Shown here in pieces: positions 1 to 12,900 of a DNA stretch of 64,000 nt. Source of the stretch: Pachypanchax playfairii (lineage: Eukaryota; Chordata; Actinopteri; Cyprinodontiformes; Aplocheilidae); the NCBI GenBank assembly GCA_006937955.1, contig SSNP01000031.1, forward strand, positions 1,251,718 to 1,315,717, in the 5' to 3' direction. Within the stretch, counting starts at the first letter, position 1. Each line of letters begins with the position of its first letter. The notes under the pieces are model-generated. The model saw nothing but the letters and a program-made list of their open reading frames with translations. It made no database searches and was not told the DNA's origin. Position numbers and translations under genes: made by a program.

Positions 1-505
1 AGATGAAAAAAAACATAAAATTAAATGTTTAAATGTTTGTAAAGGAGTTAACTACTAAAAACATGGTTGTTTTACAAGCGCAGATGAAGTAAAATAAATA
101 CACGTAAACGAGAAACAAAGTTTAATGGCACATAGAAGTCTCCTTCACATTGGAGGTCAGTGTTAACTGTTATGAATAAGTTCGTCGTTGACAGCAGCTG
201 TATTAAAGGAAGATCTTTGAACAGTTTGTGTTTTCAGTAATTAAACCCAAACCCGCTGTAGACAGCGACATGAACCGCCTCAGGTTGGAGAAACTGAGAT
301 GACAGCTGCTCCCAAAAAAACCTAGACCAAAGTGGGTTATTAGTGGCCTAAACATTTACACCACAAACCCTGCGTGACCCTGAACGCCCCAGACATGCAG
401 CCGTTTAAACACGTAACTAGATGTAAAAGCGACGGCCTTTAAATGTTCTTCTAAAAGACAATTAGCAGCTAAATGAATATAAAACACACTGATGTCTGAA
501 CTGAC
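1..505 (-). other. partial intron 14 of jarid2
   Basis: AT-rich intronic sequence downstream of the last JmjC exon. I see no further exon, repeat family or RNA gene. The only open frame here is the run-through of the exon ending at 506. Confidence 0.8.
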
Positions 506-688
506 CTTTGCTGCCTGGTAACCCAGGTTCATCCAGTGTGGCGTGGCGAAGTGCACCGTCTCTGACACGCTGTATCCACAACACACTTTAGAAACAAAGG
601 CACCGGGGAAGCAGACCACGAACTGTCCGCTCCGCTGCACTGTACGATGAACCTTGATGCCTTCACGGCAAAGCACCTCTGGAGAAAT
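506..688 (-). CDS. jarid2: jarid2 coding exon, end of JmjC (residues 1151-1211), last exon in the window
   Basis: The acceptor is TTCCAG above 688 and the donor is GTCAG at 501-505. It is 61 codons in phase 0. It encodes ISPEVLCREGIKVHRTVQRS, GQFVVCFPGAFVSKVCCGYS and VSETVHFATPHWMNLGYQAAK. The second Fe-binding His of active Jumonji enzymes (FPRAYH in KDM5) is Val1182 here (codon 593-595), confirming the non-catalytic JmjC. Human continues with EMKRRHIAKPFS; no such exon was found in 1-505, so the rest of the gene lies below position 1. Confidence 0.96.
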
Positions 689-3600
689 CTGGAAGAGTTT
701 TAGCAACAAATTAGCTTCATGATTCTTGGGAAGTTGAGAAATAAACATCAAAGATGGACTCAGCATCTCCAGCATTAAGCAGCTAAAACTCTAACCATTA
801 TATTCTTCTCCAGCATTTCTAGTCCTGGGGTGCCGTTGGCTTGAAGCAGTGTGTGGACCACCTTGTCAAGCTTAGCCTTCTCCTCAGCAGGGACAGAATA
901 CCTGGAGACGAAGACAGAAACGTTTCCTCTGAGCTCTGTGAGCTGAGTTTACATCCTGAGGTTTGTTTTTAAAACTTACCAAATGCAATCAGCACCAGTG
1001 TGTAAGTAATCAATATATGGAAGGCGATTTTGGTCTCGAGACCAGCATGAGGTAGAAAAGACCATGCCAATATTTAGCCAGGGAATAGTCACCCCTGCAG
1101 AAACAGGACGGGGAGAGAAAACAGATTTCATGACAGAAGCAGTTTTCATGTTTCTTCTGCAGGAAGTGTGACAACGTGTTTTCCTGAAGCAGCAGCAGCT
1201 TTTTCAGTGAACTAACAGATATTTACCAGGCACAGCACCAAGATGCCTCAGTATGGATCCAGAGTTATTTGGGAGGACAGTGAGGTTCCATCCATGCCTG
1301 ACAAGACAGAGACAAAAAGGAAGGGGGTAAATATCAGCAGTATGTAAACTGAACTACAATAACTTCCTACAAGTTTCCCAAAAAAGTTTCTCTCTATAAA
1401 CAAAAAAAACCCCTAAATCTCTGGATTCACTAGAAAAACTGTCTTAATTCTACCGGGCAGGCTGGAGTTTGTTATTCTGATTTGTGTGGTTGTGTGTGTG
1501 TGAATTAAAAACTACATGACTGAGGTACGTACTTTGAAAATGGCTCTGATTTTCCTGTGGGAAAACCACTGCCATGTGTACTGGTGTCTACTTTTCCACA
1601 GTGAACCGCCACATGTGTGTCTCTCTGCTCCACAATCCTCCAGTACTCTTGCTGCAAACAGGAAGAGAAAAAACTGATGGGTCAAACAGCTTCACATTCT
1701 CATGTCACCAACAAGCTGATGCAGTTTGAATGTGTGCATGTAAGCTAACCTCGACCTCAGCAGCTCCTGGTTCCTTGTTAAAGCACATGGTCATAGTGTT
1801 GCGGGCTATCCTGAAGAAGTTGGTCAAGGACACGGATTTCCCCTGCAACAAAGACTAAATTAAATACTGGACGTGAAGGCGTGACGGGATGGAAAAATTA
1901 TATTAAAAATATTTTTTTTAACTTTTATGGTACTTATCCATGAAAAATCAACTGATAAAACCAAGTACATCAAAATGAGGAAATAAATACCCTTGGATGT
2001 CAATATGATTCCCAATTTTCTACCTCATGTTTGCAAAAGTCAAAACATTATGAGTAAAAACACAGCAGACAAATGTATTGTACTTTTTTTTTTGTATGTA
2101 CCTCTGAACATGTTTCCCTACAAGTTTCTCATAAATTCTCACCAACAAATCAAAAGTGAACCACATTAAAAATTCCTTTTTCTTTAGATATAAATTTCAA
2201 ACACCAGAATATCCATGAGGTTGTAAATTACAGCGGTTAAATAAAACCTGACAATTCCCTCTTTTACCCAGTCAGAACAAGTTCTTTACGTGTGTAATCA
2301 GAGTTAATTAGGCTCTTGACGTGCACTTTGTTCTCTCCAGACAACGTGAAACCTAACCTCCTCCTGGAGGCCTTGTGGTGGAAAAAATGCACATTGTGCA
2401 GAAATCTGTTCACAAGCCTTGTCAGCGCCGTGACTGTACACCTCAAAGTTCTCCTCATGGTACCGGGTCAAGCCCGTCGATAAACATCTCAGTTCTTCAC
2501 AGGGAGGTCACAGAGACTCAAATGAGAACCAGATTTTTGGGGTTGTGGTGGAGGATTTTGTGCACATGGTGCTTACGACAAAGTCTGAACCGCGTCGCAA
2601 CATGTGAACAAACTGCTGCCTTTGTGATGAGAAGAAGGTGTGATAGGTGGGGAGAGGATGAGAGGACGGGGTCTTAAAGAGGGCGGGGCAAGACGCCTTC
2701 TCTGACCTACATTTCAACAATCAGCTCAGTGGTGCAGCTAGCAGAAAGGGATGATGGGAATCTAGCTAATAGAATATACATGCAACAAAACATCTTACTG
2801 CACAAAGAAATATGAAACCAGAAGATGTTAAAAACCTCCTTTCAGTTCAGCCCTGTCACAGTGTGGGTAACCCGTTCAATCAGAAAGAATAACATCACTT
2901 CACTGTCCGAAAATACCAACAACTACAAGTAAAACTCATAAACTCCAGGTGTTTAAATATTATAAGGTGTTTAAAATTGCATGAGTTTTTTTTTTTCTTT
3001 AAATCATAGAAATGATAAGTGATAATGATTTTATCGTGTAGTGTTATGAGTCTATAGTCATATTTTTTTTTTTTTTGCAGCTGTATGATACATAAACCAA
3101 ACCTCTGACAAATACTGCAGAGATTTGAAAGTACAGCAGCAGTTCAGCTGCTCCTCTCTCATGAAGAAGATGGTGAAGATTCTATCTTGGAAAAAGAACA
3201 AGCGTAAATACAGTTTTAATACAGGTGACCCTGTGTTTTTTATGTCCTATATGTCAGAGTGCATGTGACCGGCCAGAATAGGGACACGATGGCACGCTGC
3301 CATACAGAGTGTTAAAACATGGAGGTAAAGTGGACGAGCCAGTGAATGCTTGGCCCCCACTAGGTAAACTTAGCACAAAAAGGAAAGAAATTTGTGTTTA
3401 GTGGATTATTTCTTTGTTGTAACGATGTTTCTTAGCAATAAATCTTCTACAGTTAGAAAGCCTCTTTATTTCCCATTTAAATGGGGATTTAAGGAAACTG
3501 CATTTGTTGGTTGAACAGCAGAGTCGAGTATGTGACTGCACCAATAAAAAACTAGCCATAGCAGTGTGCGACCAAGCTGGAGACCAGCGTGAGAAGGAGG

Positions 3601-6600
3601 AGCCAGGCTCAGACTCACAAATATATCTTGTGTCTTCTGACTTCAGTCATTCAACAAACATCAAACGCCAAAACCAGAATCAGCTGTTCGGCAATAGTAG
3701 GATGATTTAGCAACTTTTTAATGGGTGTAACTCACATATATTCACCTCTGCTGCTCAACTCAATGTATTTTTCCTCACAAATGTGGAAACAATTAATAGG
3801 AAATAAACAGGCTTTCCAACAGTCTTAAGATTTTTTCGCAAAAAGCATCGTTACAACACAGAAATAATCTACTAAAGATAAATCTTCATACTATTTGTGC
3901 CAAGTTAAATTGTGGGCGTATTTTCTTTTTAAGAATGGTCGGTGTCCATCGTCTCCAGGGTGGATCAGAGAAAACAACAGCCCACAAAACAAGGTAATAA
4001 AGCGAGAGCAACTCCACACTCATTAGTTTTAAAGGACCAAAATCAACCCGATATAATTGGAAATGTATTTTTCTAAAGTGTAATCTTTCTGCTACATTAA
4101 ACTAGGATAAACCGTGACAACAAGGCAGCGAGGAAGCAGATTCACAGACGCTTCCATGCTGTACACCTACTGTTGATGGCAAACCAACTGCCGACCTTTA
4201 AATGACAATGAGAGTCGTTATCAGCACTCAATAACTTCAGATCACAGGGAAGGATGAACAGAAGGGAATCGTGAAATTTTCAGATACTCGTGTGCCTCTT
4301 GTCTGTGTGCTTCAAGAGGGTGGAATGAATACCAAGTGTTTTTTATTCTCACCTTGTAAATACATTTGTACTGGTCGCTGAGAACGCCTCTGTCCTCCTT
4401 CGCCTGCTCCTCTCCGTGCTGTTTGTCCTCTTTGCCTTGTTTTTCCTGAGCGAAGAGTCGGCGCCGCCCCGCCTTGACCTGAGCCTCCAGCTCCTTCAGA
4501 CGGTGATAGACTCCGTTGGTGCGATGGTTCCCCGTCGCTGCTCCCACTAGCCCGCCGACTAGCCCGTTTTTAGGCTCATAGCGAGGCAACGAGAGCCCGC
4601 TTGGTGCCGTAGAATCCGAGTGACCTTCCAAGGGGCCCTGACGTGACTCCAGGTTCTTTTTCTCCTGCAGCACATCGCTCAGCAGTCGAAGGCGCTCCTC
4701 AGCATTGAGCGAGTCGTAGGAGAGGATGTACTGGAGGTAAGCCTCCTGCAGCTTGGCCAGCCGGTCCTGCGCAGACTTGGGGATGCGCAGGAGATCAGCC
4801 AGCTTGGTCCACTTCTTCAGGTCCATCACCTGCTGCATGCCGCCCATGTCATTGATGAGCTGGAAAAAACGTGACAGGTCCACTTCACAGCCACCTGTAG
4901 GAGGCAAAACAAGCAGTGAGCTAGTGGCTAACATACAGAATGCTGACGATTTCATCACAGATCCATGGAGAGCTAATCAAGCCTCAACCTGACCAGTTCT
5001 GGTCACCTACTGGGTAATCAGCTGATCTTTCAGCACCGCATCAGGATTCAGTTAGACACTGATCACATGCACGATAAAAGTTCTCACTCTACTCACATGT
5101 GACTGGAACTGTGACAGAAAACACCACAGTGTGAGAAACAGAGTTCTCATGAGATGGAACGGCAACGTTTGCTTTCCTACATGTTTACGTTTATTTAAAA
5201 AAAACTGTCACACTTGTGCAACAGCTTTACACTAAAATAATAATATAATCATAAAGAGTGGTATTTGACACAAATCTGCACTAAACATGAGCATTAAGCT
5301 AATAGGCATGTTACATTGTGCTACACGGTGTGAAAACGCTGATTCACTGTGTGTCTGTTCATCAATTCAGCTGCAACAGTTTAGACTTCTGTTAAAAATG
5401 ATAATGTAACTAGATCTGATGTGGTCAGCTGCTCAACCAAAGCAAACTCCAACAAGATGCTCAGCAGATGTCTGAAGATTTCAAACTGATACTGAAAAGC
5501 ACATTAAGATCTGTGTAACGGGCTAAACGATTGGATCTTCTGGTCTGACCATCCCATTTCCTCCAGTCCATCTTATGTGGATAACTCAGCCTGTAAAAAA
5601 AATGGGAACCATTATCGTGGCCAACAGAGACACAAATTGCTCTTAATGTTGAAGTGATCTGCTGGGGACACTACAGGAAGTCATTTGGAACTGGGGTATT
5701 CTGGCTGGCAGCCGCGGCTCCACTGTGGCTTAAAGAGTGCCAGATCTGTCTGGCAAACAGCTGCAACAGCACTCACTGATCTGATCTGTACACATCTGGA
5801 TAGAAGTGAAACAACATGGCACAGCACAGTCAACACTTCAACCCCCATAAATACACTTGAATTGCAGGTGTAGGAACAAATCACTCAAAAATACAGTTTC
5901 CTGTTGGAACTCGTTTTGTTCTGAATAAAACATTATGGAGAGAATCTCCAGGAAATGGACTCATGTGAAAGAAATACTGACTTTGGCGTCAAACTTCTCG
6001 CAGAATTGTTTCACATTTTTACCATCAGCTATAAACAGTAAAATAAAATCTGGTGATGGCACAAAGAACTGCTGGTGCCAGAGTAAATATCAGTAATAAT
6101 TTAATGCTGGATGCTTTACAGACTCCATTAATAATGAAAACAGTTCAAATGCAAACTGTAAGCTGCTGCTTTTATGCGACTGTATCTCCTTTCTAACCTG
6201 TAAATCTTTAAAAGATTTACACTGAGCTGGATGACAATTTATAAAAATCAATAACTCTCCCTCTGTGACAGACTGCAGGAAGAAGCTTGTGGCTTATTTC
6301 TTAATCAGTTCATGTAATTTTCAGAGGTAGTTTTGTTTGCTAAGGTTTGTGTTTGGCTCACTTACCAATGACAGGTGGCTCATCCATGGTAATGCCCTGA
6401 GATTTAAGGTGCTTGCGGATGCAAGCCAGCCGCTGCACATTGGGGCCCCAGCGTCGGCCCAGCATGTGGACCCTTTGCACCTGCGTAACAAAGCGCATCT
6501 CCTCGTTCAGTTTACACTCCGGCCGCCAGTCCTGTGGTGGCACCACGCGGCACATGCCAGCCACCTCGGCCTGTTCCCTCACTGCATCCAAGTACACCAG

Positions 6601-9600
6601 AGGGTCCTGAAACTCCCTCTGAGCTGGCCGGAAGACAGGGACTTCGCCCAGCGCTGCCCAGCCCTCTGCCTTGCTCCGCTGGCGGTCCCACTCCTTCTCC
6701 TGCTCACGTTCCTTTTGGCGCGTCTGCTCTTTCTCCCGTTCCCACTCCTTGTCGCGGTCAGCGAGCCGCAACGCTGCTGGTTTGACCTGCCCAGGGCTGT
6801 TGGTGGAATTAAGAAGAGAGGTGGTGGTGCAGGAGGAAGAGGAGGTGGACACAGAGGTTTGCTGAGGGTCTGAGGTAGTGCTGGCACGACTGGGGTTTGG
6901 TGAACTATTGTTGCCTAATGAAGGTGAGGAAGAAGAGGAGCTCCGACCGTGTGACCTGCTCTGCTGCTGCTGTGCTTGTCGTATCAGCATCAGTTTGCCA
7001 GCTGATGCACGCTTAGGTCGCTGGTTCACAGGCTCCGCATTGGCTGCTGGTGTAGAAGGAGGTGTGGTTTGTTGAGGAGTAGAGGAAGAAGTAACAGGCT
7101 GAGTTTGTTTAGGGGAGTTGGGTGTTTCTGATTCGTGTCCATTAGAAACCAGAGTTGTGGGGGGGGTGTTATGTTTGGTAGCTTTCTCTTCGTTGGCCAT
7201 CTTCTTGCTGCGCGTCTCCAAAGGTGTGGATTGAATTTTGGCCTTCTTGGCCTCAGCGCCACTTGTTTTGGCTTTCTGTTCAACAAGCCCTGCACTCACC
7301 GAGTTAAGCACCACCTCCAGACGCCGTTTGGAGTTTCGCAGTCCCTCTCGACCCGGGCACTCGCCGTGGCCTTGCTGACACTGTTTCTGCCCGTCCTCCT
7401 TGGCCAGGGCGTTGTGCCACTGTCCATTTAGCCTGCCGTTAAGTCGGGCGCCGCTGGCCACGTTGTGCAGCCCGTTTGATAGTAGCACCTGTTTGCGGGT
7501 TTTTGCATTGCTGTGGTGGGCTGGTGCCGCTGCTTTTCCTGAGTTGGCCAGCCTACTGCTGGCTGCTGGCTGGCTGTGCTGATTGTGATTGTTCGCTGAC
7601 GATGATGCCGAAGCGGCGGTGTTGTGTTTGTTGCTGCTGCTGAGTTTGGTTTTCTTGCCCAGTTCTTTCTGTTTGGCTTTGGTGTAGGTGACGTGGCCCT
7701 TGGACACAGTGGCTGTGTACTTCTTCACAGTTTTGGACGGCAGTCGTAAGTCGTGGTTCTTCTTGGCACCACCGACGGCATGTACCAAGCCAGCTCGCGT
7801 CAGTCCGTTCACTTTCGAAACCTGAGGTGGAAAAAAAAAAACAGTAGGGTGAAAAGTTAAACTGGATAAATAAATGTGAATCTGATTGGATGTTTTTTGT
7901 ATTTTTGTTCTCATTCATTTAAAAAATTCTACTGCAGCAGGAACAGTAACAATTTAAAAAAACCCTCTAAAACTTACCAACACGTAGCTAAAATGATCAG
8001 TCAAATGCTAATTAAAACACAGAGGAGGCGTGGACACGCCCACTCGCCACAACAAAAAGGCCAAATCCTCGATTTCTAGCTGTGTGATGAAGCACATGGC
8101 TGAAGCTATTTGTGGAAACCTCTGCTGTTCATTAGGAGGAAAAATAAACTGGATGACTATCACTCACAGCTTTTGAAGCTAAAGTCCCATTTGCTGTCAA
8201 CAACCATGGCTGAGATTTAAACAAAGACACAAAAAACCAAAACAAAATGATTGAACAACAGTTTAGAAAGAGCGGAGAAAGAAGATAGGAAAGGATGACA
8301 TAAAGGGGAGGGACGCTTTCTGTGGTTTTTGCTAACAGATGGCTTGACAGTATGAGGTAGGAGGTGGGGTCAGTGGAATGGAATTAAATCCTATTTAGGC
8401 AAATAAAAATAGCTTTTTACTTACTCGGGTTTCCTTGAATGTGTTTCTTTTTTCCCCCTCAGAGTTTTACAACAAGCTCAGAACCCGTCTAACATGTATT
8501 TTACTAACAGTTAAGAGATTTTTCTGATGTACAAAGTTTCATTCTCTGTTATTTTCATTGCTTTATTTCACTCCTTACATATTTCTAAGAATATTAGCAC
8601 TATTTTCATTCTCTATTTTTGTTTTATAATTTGCACACATGAATTCTACTTTTGAACTGGAGTTTGAAAGAATTTTGTTTCTAAATCTTTTACATTTAAA
8701 CCCTAAATGGGTTTAATGGGGGCGTCGTGTTTTATTGTATTTATGTAAAGATCAATAGGCTACTTTGGACCACCGCATGGGAAAAAAAAGACATGAAATG
8801 TAGATGTTTCCTACCATGTGTGGTGCCTGTGTGCTTTTCTGTTTCTATAAGCTTGAACTGAGCCACAGACGCAGGAATAGAAGGGAGGAAAGTAGAGATG
8901 GAGTTATCAATCACAGCCGGGGCGCCACAGCAGGGAGGTGACAGCCGGCCCATTGATAGGTTTCGCCTTTGTAGGACTCTCGCGTCACCCTCAAATCTGA
9001 ATGTGTGTGCGTGCACACACACATTATGTATTGTATTGTGTTTGTCTCAGGTGGCAAGGGCCGACACAAAGACCAGGCCATTAAAAGATAAGGGCAGACT
9101 GAAACCTAACCCTGCCTCCGTCAATCAGTCCCCCCTCCTCCTCAAACCTGCCAACACACACAAGCACACCATCTTCCTCACGATGGAAAAAAATACACAA
9201 GGTGACAACCAAAGAGGGGAGGACAGAGAAGTTATAAAGAGGTTAAAGGATGAGCAAAGAACAAGAGATACAAACTGCTGCACAGAAAGAGCAGGTTAAA
9301 AAATGCTCCTTAAAAGACATCTGATTTCCTGTTAACTAAAAAGCAATAATCAATCTGATACATAATCAGTTTGCAATTCAGATTCAGTGTTATACTTGCC
9401 GAGCTCGCGCTGTGCTGACAAAGCGACTCAGAGAGACTGTTATGATCATTTTTGCCCACAAGGGGGCTCAGTTGACCTATTCTCATCAGGGGGCCAAGAT
9501 TTAAAAGGGCTCTCAGCATTTATATGGTCTGATGGAAAAGAAGGATGTAGAAACACAGACGTAGACGGAGGGAAGAGGAGGACAGATGGATGGGTAATAA

Positions 9601-9899
9601 TAAATAAATGAGTAAATGGAAGGAAGTAAGATATGAAGCGAAGGAAGCAAAGACAGTCAAATAAAGATTGGTAGAAACAATGAAACCAAAAACAAGAGAG
9701 AGGGAAAAAACAGCACACAGAAGAGGAGGTGATTCTGGCTGCACGTGAGAGGAAGAGGAGGAGGGAGAACGGAGAGAGAGAGGTGGGTCTAGATGACATC
9801 ATGTGTTGCTATAGCCCAGCTGAGGCCTGGCAGGAAGATTTTTTTAAACACACTACATCTGTAGGAGTTGGCTCGAGAGGAGGAGGAGCAGGACGAGGT

Positions 9900-9956
<57 letters not shown>

Positions 9957-12900
9957 CAGGATAGGCAGGCCAGCAACAGGATAGATGATGATGAAGGAAA
10001 ATTTAACCCCTGGAAATATGTTTTAAAAACATGAGAGGAGACAAGAAAATGGAGTTTACTGTAGATTTACTGTGTTTGTGTATCTGTATCTGGGACGTTA
10101 AAAAGACTCAAAGTCCGTGTGTCCAATCCTGGTCCCCAAGGATGGATAGTAGTCCTCTGGGACCAGGATCAGACACCACTGCTCTACACTGTGATAACAA
10201 CATTTGTTATTGACCAGGTTTGGTATTCATGTGTTATCCATCCAGAATGTTGAAGATGTATGTTTAAGATTTCAGTTTTTAAAAGAAAATAGTAAAAACA
10301 TTGGCAGTGCCTTCTTTCATTCAAATGCCCAATGTGAAAAAGTAATTGCCCCCTAAATCTAACAACTGAGCAGATTTTATGGTTCCCTCAGTGAGTCATC
10401 CAGATCCTGAAGCAGCAAGTTGATCCCAAACATCACACTCCCACCCCCATGTTTGACTGTCAAGCATGATATTCTTCCAATAAGTTCCACTTTTGTCTCT
10501 TCAGTTTATGGAATATTTCCCCAAATATCTTGAGAATCATCAGGATTTTCTGGGGAAAATGAAACCTTTGTGGTTCTTTTTGTTCAGTGTTGGTTTTCAC
10601 CTTGGACTGTTCTCATCGATGCCCTTCTGTCCTGATCTCTTGTTGTTGAATCATAAACTCTGACCTTAACTAAGACAAGCGAGGCCCTGCAGTCCTTTAG
10701 ATGTTGTTCTGGGTTCTTTTATGACTTCCTCAATGAGTTGATGTACTCTTGGGAGTCATTTTGGTAGGCTGGCTGCTCCTGGAAAGGTTCACCACAGCTT
10801 CATGCTTTTCCTATTTGCAGATAATGTCTCTCACTGCGGCTCTGAGGCACTTTACAGACTGACAGGTGTCAATGACTTTGTTTCTAGTCTGTTCCTGAAT
10901 AAGTGGTTTCTTACAGGACCAGGTCAGTCTGATTAGTTGTTTCCATTAATAGATGTAAACTGCATGTTGTTTATACTCAGATTATCTTTGTCTGATACAA
11001 AAATTTGTATTCTGAAACTTTTGTTTTCTATTTTGTGCATTTTCATGGTAGTGTTGTGTAGACAACGTCTGAAAATATTTCAGCAGTACCAATATACACC
11101 AAACTCTTTAAAGCTACTGTAAAGATTTTCCATGCAGCTCTGTGGAAAAACCTCCAAAAAAACCACATAAACAATGTGTCTTTTAATTTTATGAAATGGT
11201 AATTTCAAGTTTCATATATAAGAATTGCAGCTTCGTATTTCTGCTATAAATAAGAGATTTCTTCAGCCTGTTCTCTGTCTAAACGGCGTGACAGACTGCG
11301 TTAAATTATCTGAATGTTTTCATAAAAATCTCTGGTGTTCATGTGTTAAACCCTCCACGAGTTTTTAATATTTATACCTGCTTTGTGTGTGTTTTGTATT
11401 TTTAATCCTACTTACTCCAGTGTTTACTGTAATGGGATAAGGAAGGTTAAATGCAGACAAAGGATAAACACCAGGGTCTTTTTTAAACGCTGAGAAGTCA
11501 AATAAATATTTTAACCCTGCAGACGTCGCCTTCTGCTGCTGCTACGCTCACCTGCTTTGATACATCCCCACCTTTGCTATTCAATTAAAACAGAGAATCT
11601 TTTATTTTAACTTCCTTTTATGTTGTGTGTATTTTGTGTTGATACAAGAAGCTATTAAATAAGCAAAAGCTGAAATGCTGTGAACTGAATTCTGATAATG
11701 TCTTTACTAATTGGTTTTCAACACACAACCCTCTGGTTCATTTTACAGGTACATCCTCGCTTCACCTTTCATACCGGCTCTGCCTGGATTTTCCACAGCT
11801 GGTCATGCACATAAATATTTGAGTGTTAGCACATACTGATCATGTTAATGTGACGGGAGAGTGAAGAAGGGAAAAAAGGATAAATCTTTTGTTGAAAATG
11901 GCTGAAGAGTTGAAACTAAAATCCTGCTGCTTGAAAGAAGCAGAAAAAAATGAAACATACACACACTGTTGCTAAAAAGTGTGGAGAAAAAGACATTGGG
12001 AAGTTTTAAAAAGAGAGTTTGTAGATAAAAAGATTAGAGCCTCAACAGAAAATTTGTCAATTTGATGAGAAGAGACTTTTTCTGACACTAGACCATCTTC
12101 AGCCCGTCTTTTTCTGCCTTTTTGTTTCACAGGGTTCCTTGAAACCTGCTAAGTGGCATAGAGAGGGAGGCAGGATTTCACAGCCCCTTGCCAGCACTAC
12201 TAAATATAGCTGCAGTCGCGGGAGGCCAAAACACAATCATTACTCTTCCAGACACAATGGATAGAGGAGAGGAGGAAGAGAACGAGAGAGGAGAGGAAGC
12301 AGGAGATATAATAAGACAGCAGAAAGAGAGGGATGGAACACGGAGTGTGACAGATGTGAGGCGAAGGAAGGAAGAGGCAGGGTAAAATGATTCAAATGGA
12401 CGTGACACAAGAGTAGCGCAGGAAGAATTTTAAATCTAGGAAATTTTAGAAGAAATTCTAAAAGGACGCCTCTGGAGCATCGTCCTCTACCTGCTTCCGC
12501 AGTTCCTCAGCTGCCCTCCTAGATGGCATCCCATTGGCTGAGCCTCGACTGCTGGCCATGGCCTGCTGCTCCCTGGCGAGCTCCCGTGCCTCTGCCCGTT
12601 CACTGCGCTCCCTCAGGAGAGGCGGAGGTGGTGGCGGAGGGGGTGGCAGTGGTGGGGCGGGTGCATCCCTGCTGTGAGTCCCTGCTTTCGGTCTCGGACT
12701 CTCCCTGGTTCCTGCTTTACTGTTACCGTTAAAAACTGGAAGGGAATGAACACGATAAGAGACAATCAGTTGTGTTGTTCCTAATTCCTATTTATAGGAT
12801 AATAAAACAGCTGTTTATATATTATATGCACACGTTTGTATAAATTGTAAGGGGCAGCAAGATTTAAAAGGAACTGTTTTTAAAAGGAAACTTGCTGCAG

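Larger units (their letters stand above)
689..1749 (-). other. short introns between the JmjC exons
   Basis: Five short GT-AG introns lie at 689-795 (107 nt), 902-979 (78), 1095-1226 (132), 1298-1532 (235) and 1652-1749 (98). The compact exon-intron cluster contrasts with the multi-kilobase introns further 5' in the gene. A small TG-rich patch occurs near 1487-1502. No other feature is seen. Confidence 0.9.
7822..12490 (-). other. intron 6 of jarid2 (4.7 kb)
   Basis: It contains GA-rich purine stretches on the plus strand (about 9190-9790 and 12240-12390), a 55-base G run, a hAT-like palindrome and a Tc1-like relic, each listed separately. The rest, including 7822-9190 and 10950-12240, is AT-rich with no recognisable feature. 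Confidence 0.75.

Noticed and set aside
6337..6873. Open frames on the plus strand opposite the large jarid2 exon (for example 6337-6873)
   Set aside because: They are antisense shadows of the jarid2 coding sequence, without homology or splice logic of their own.
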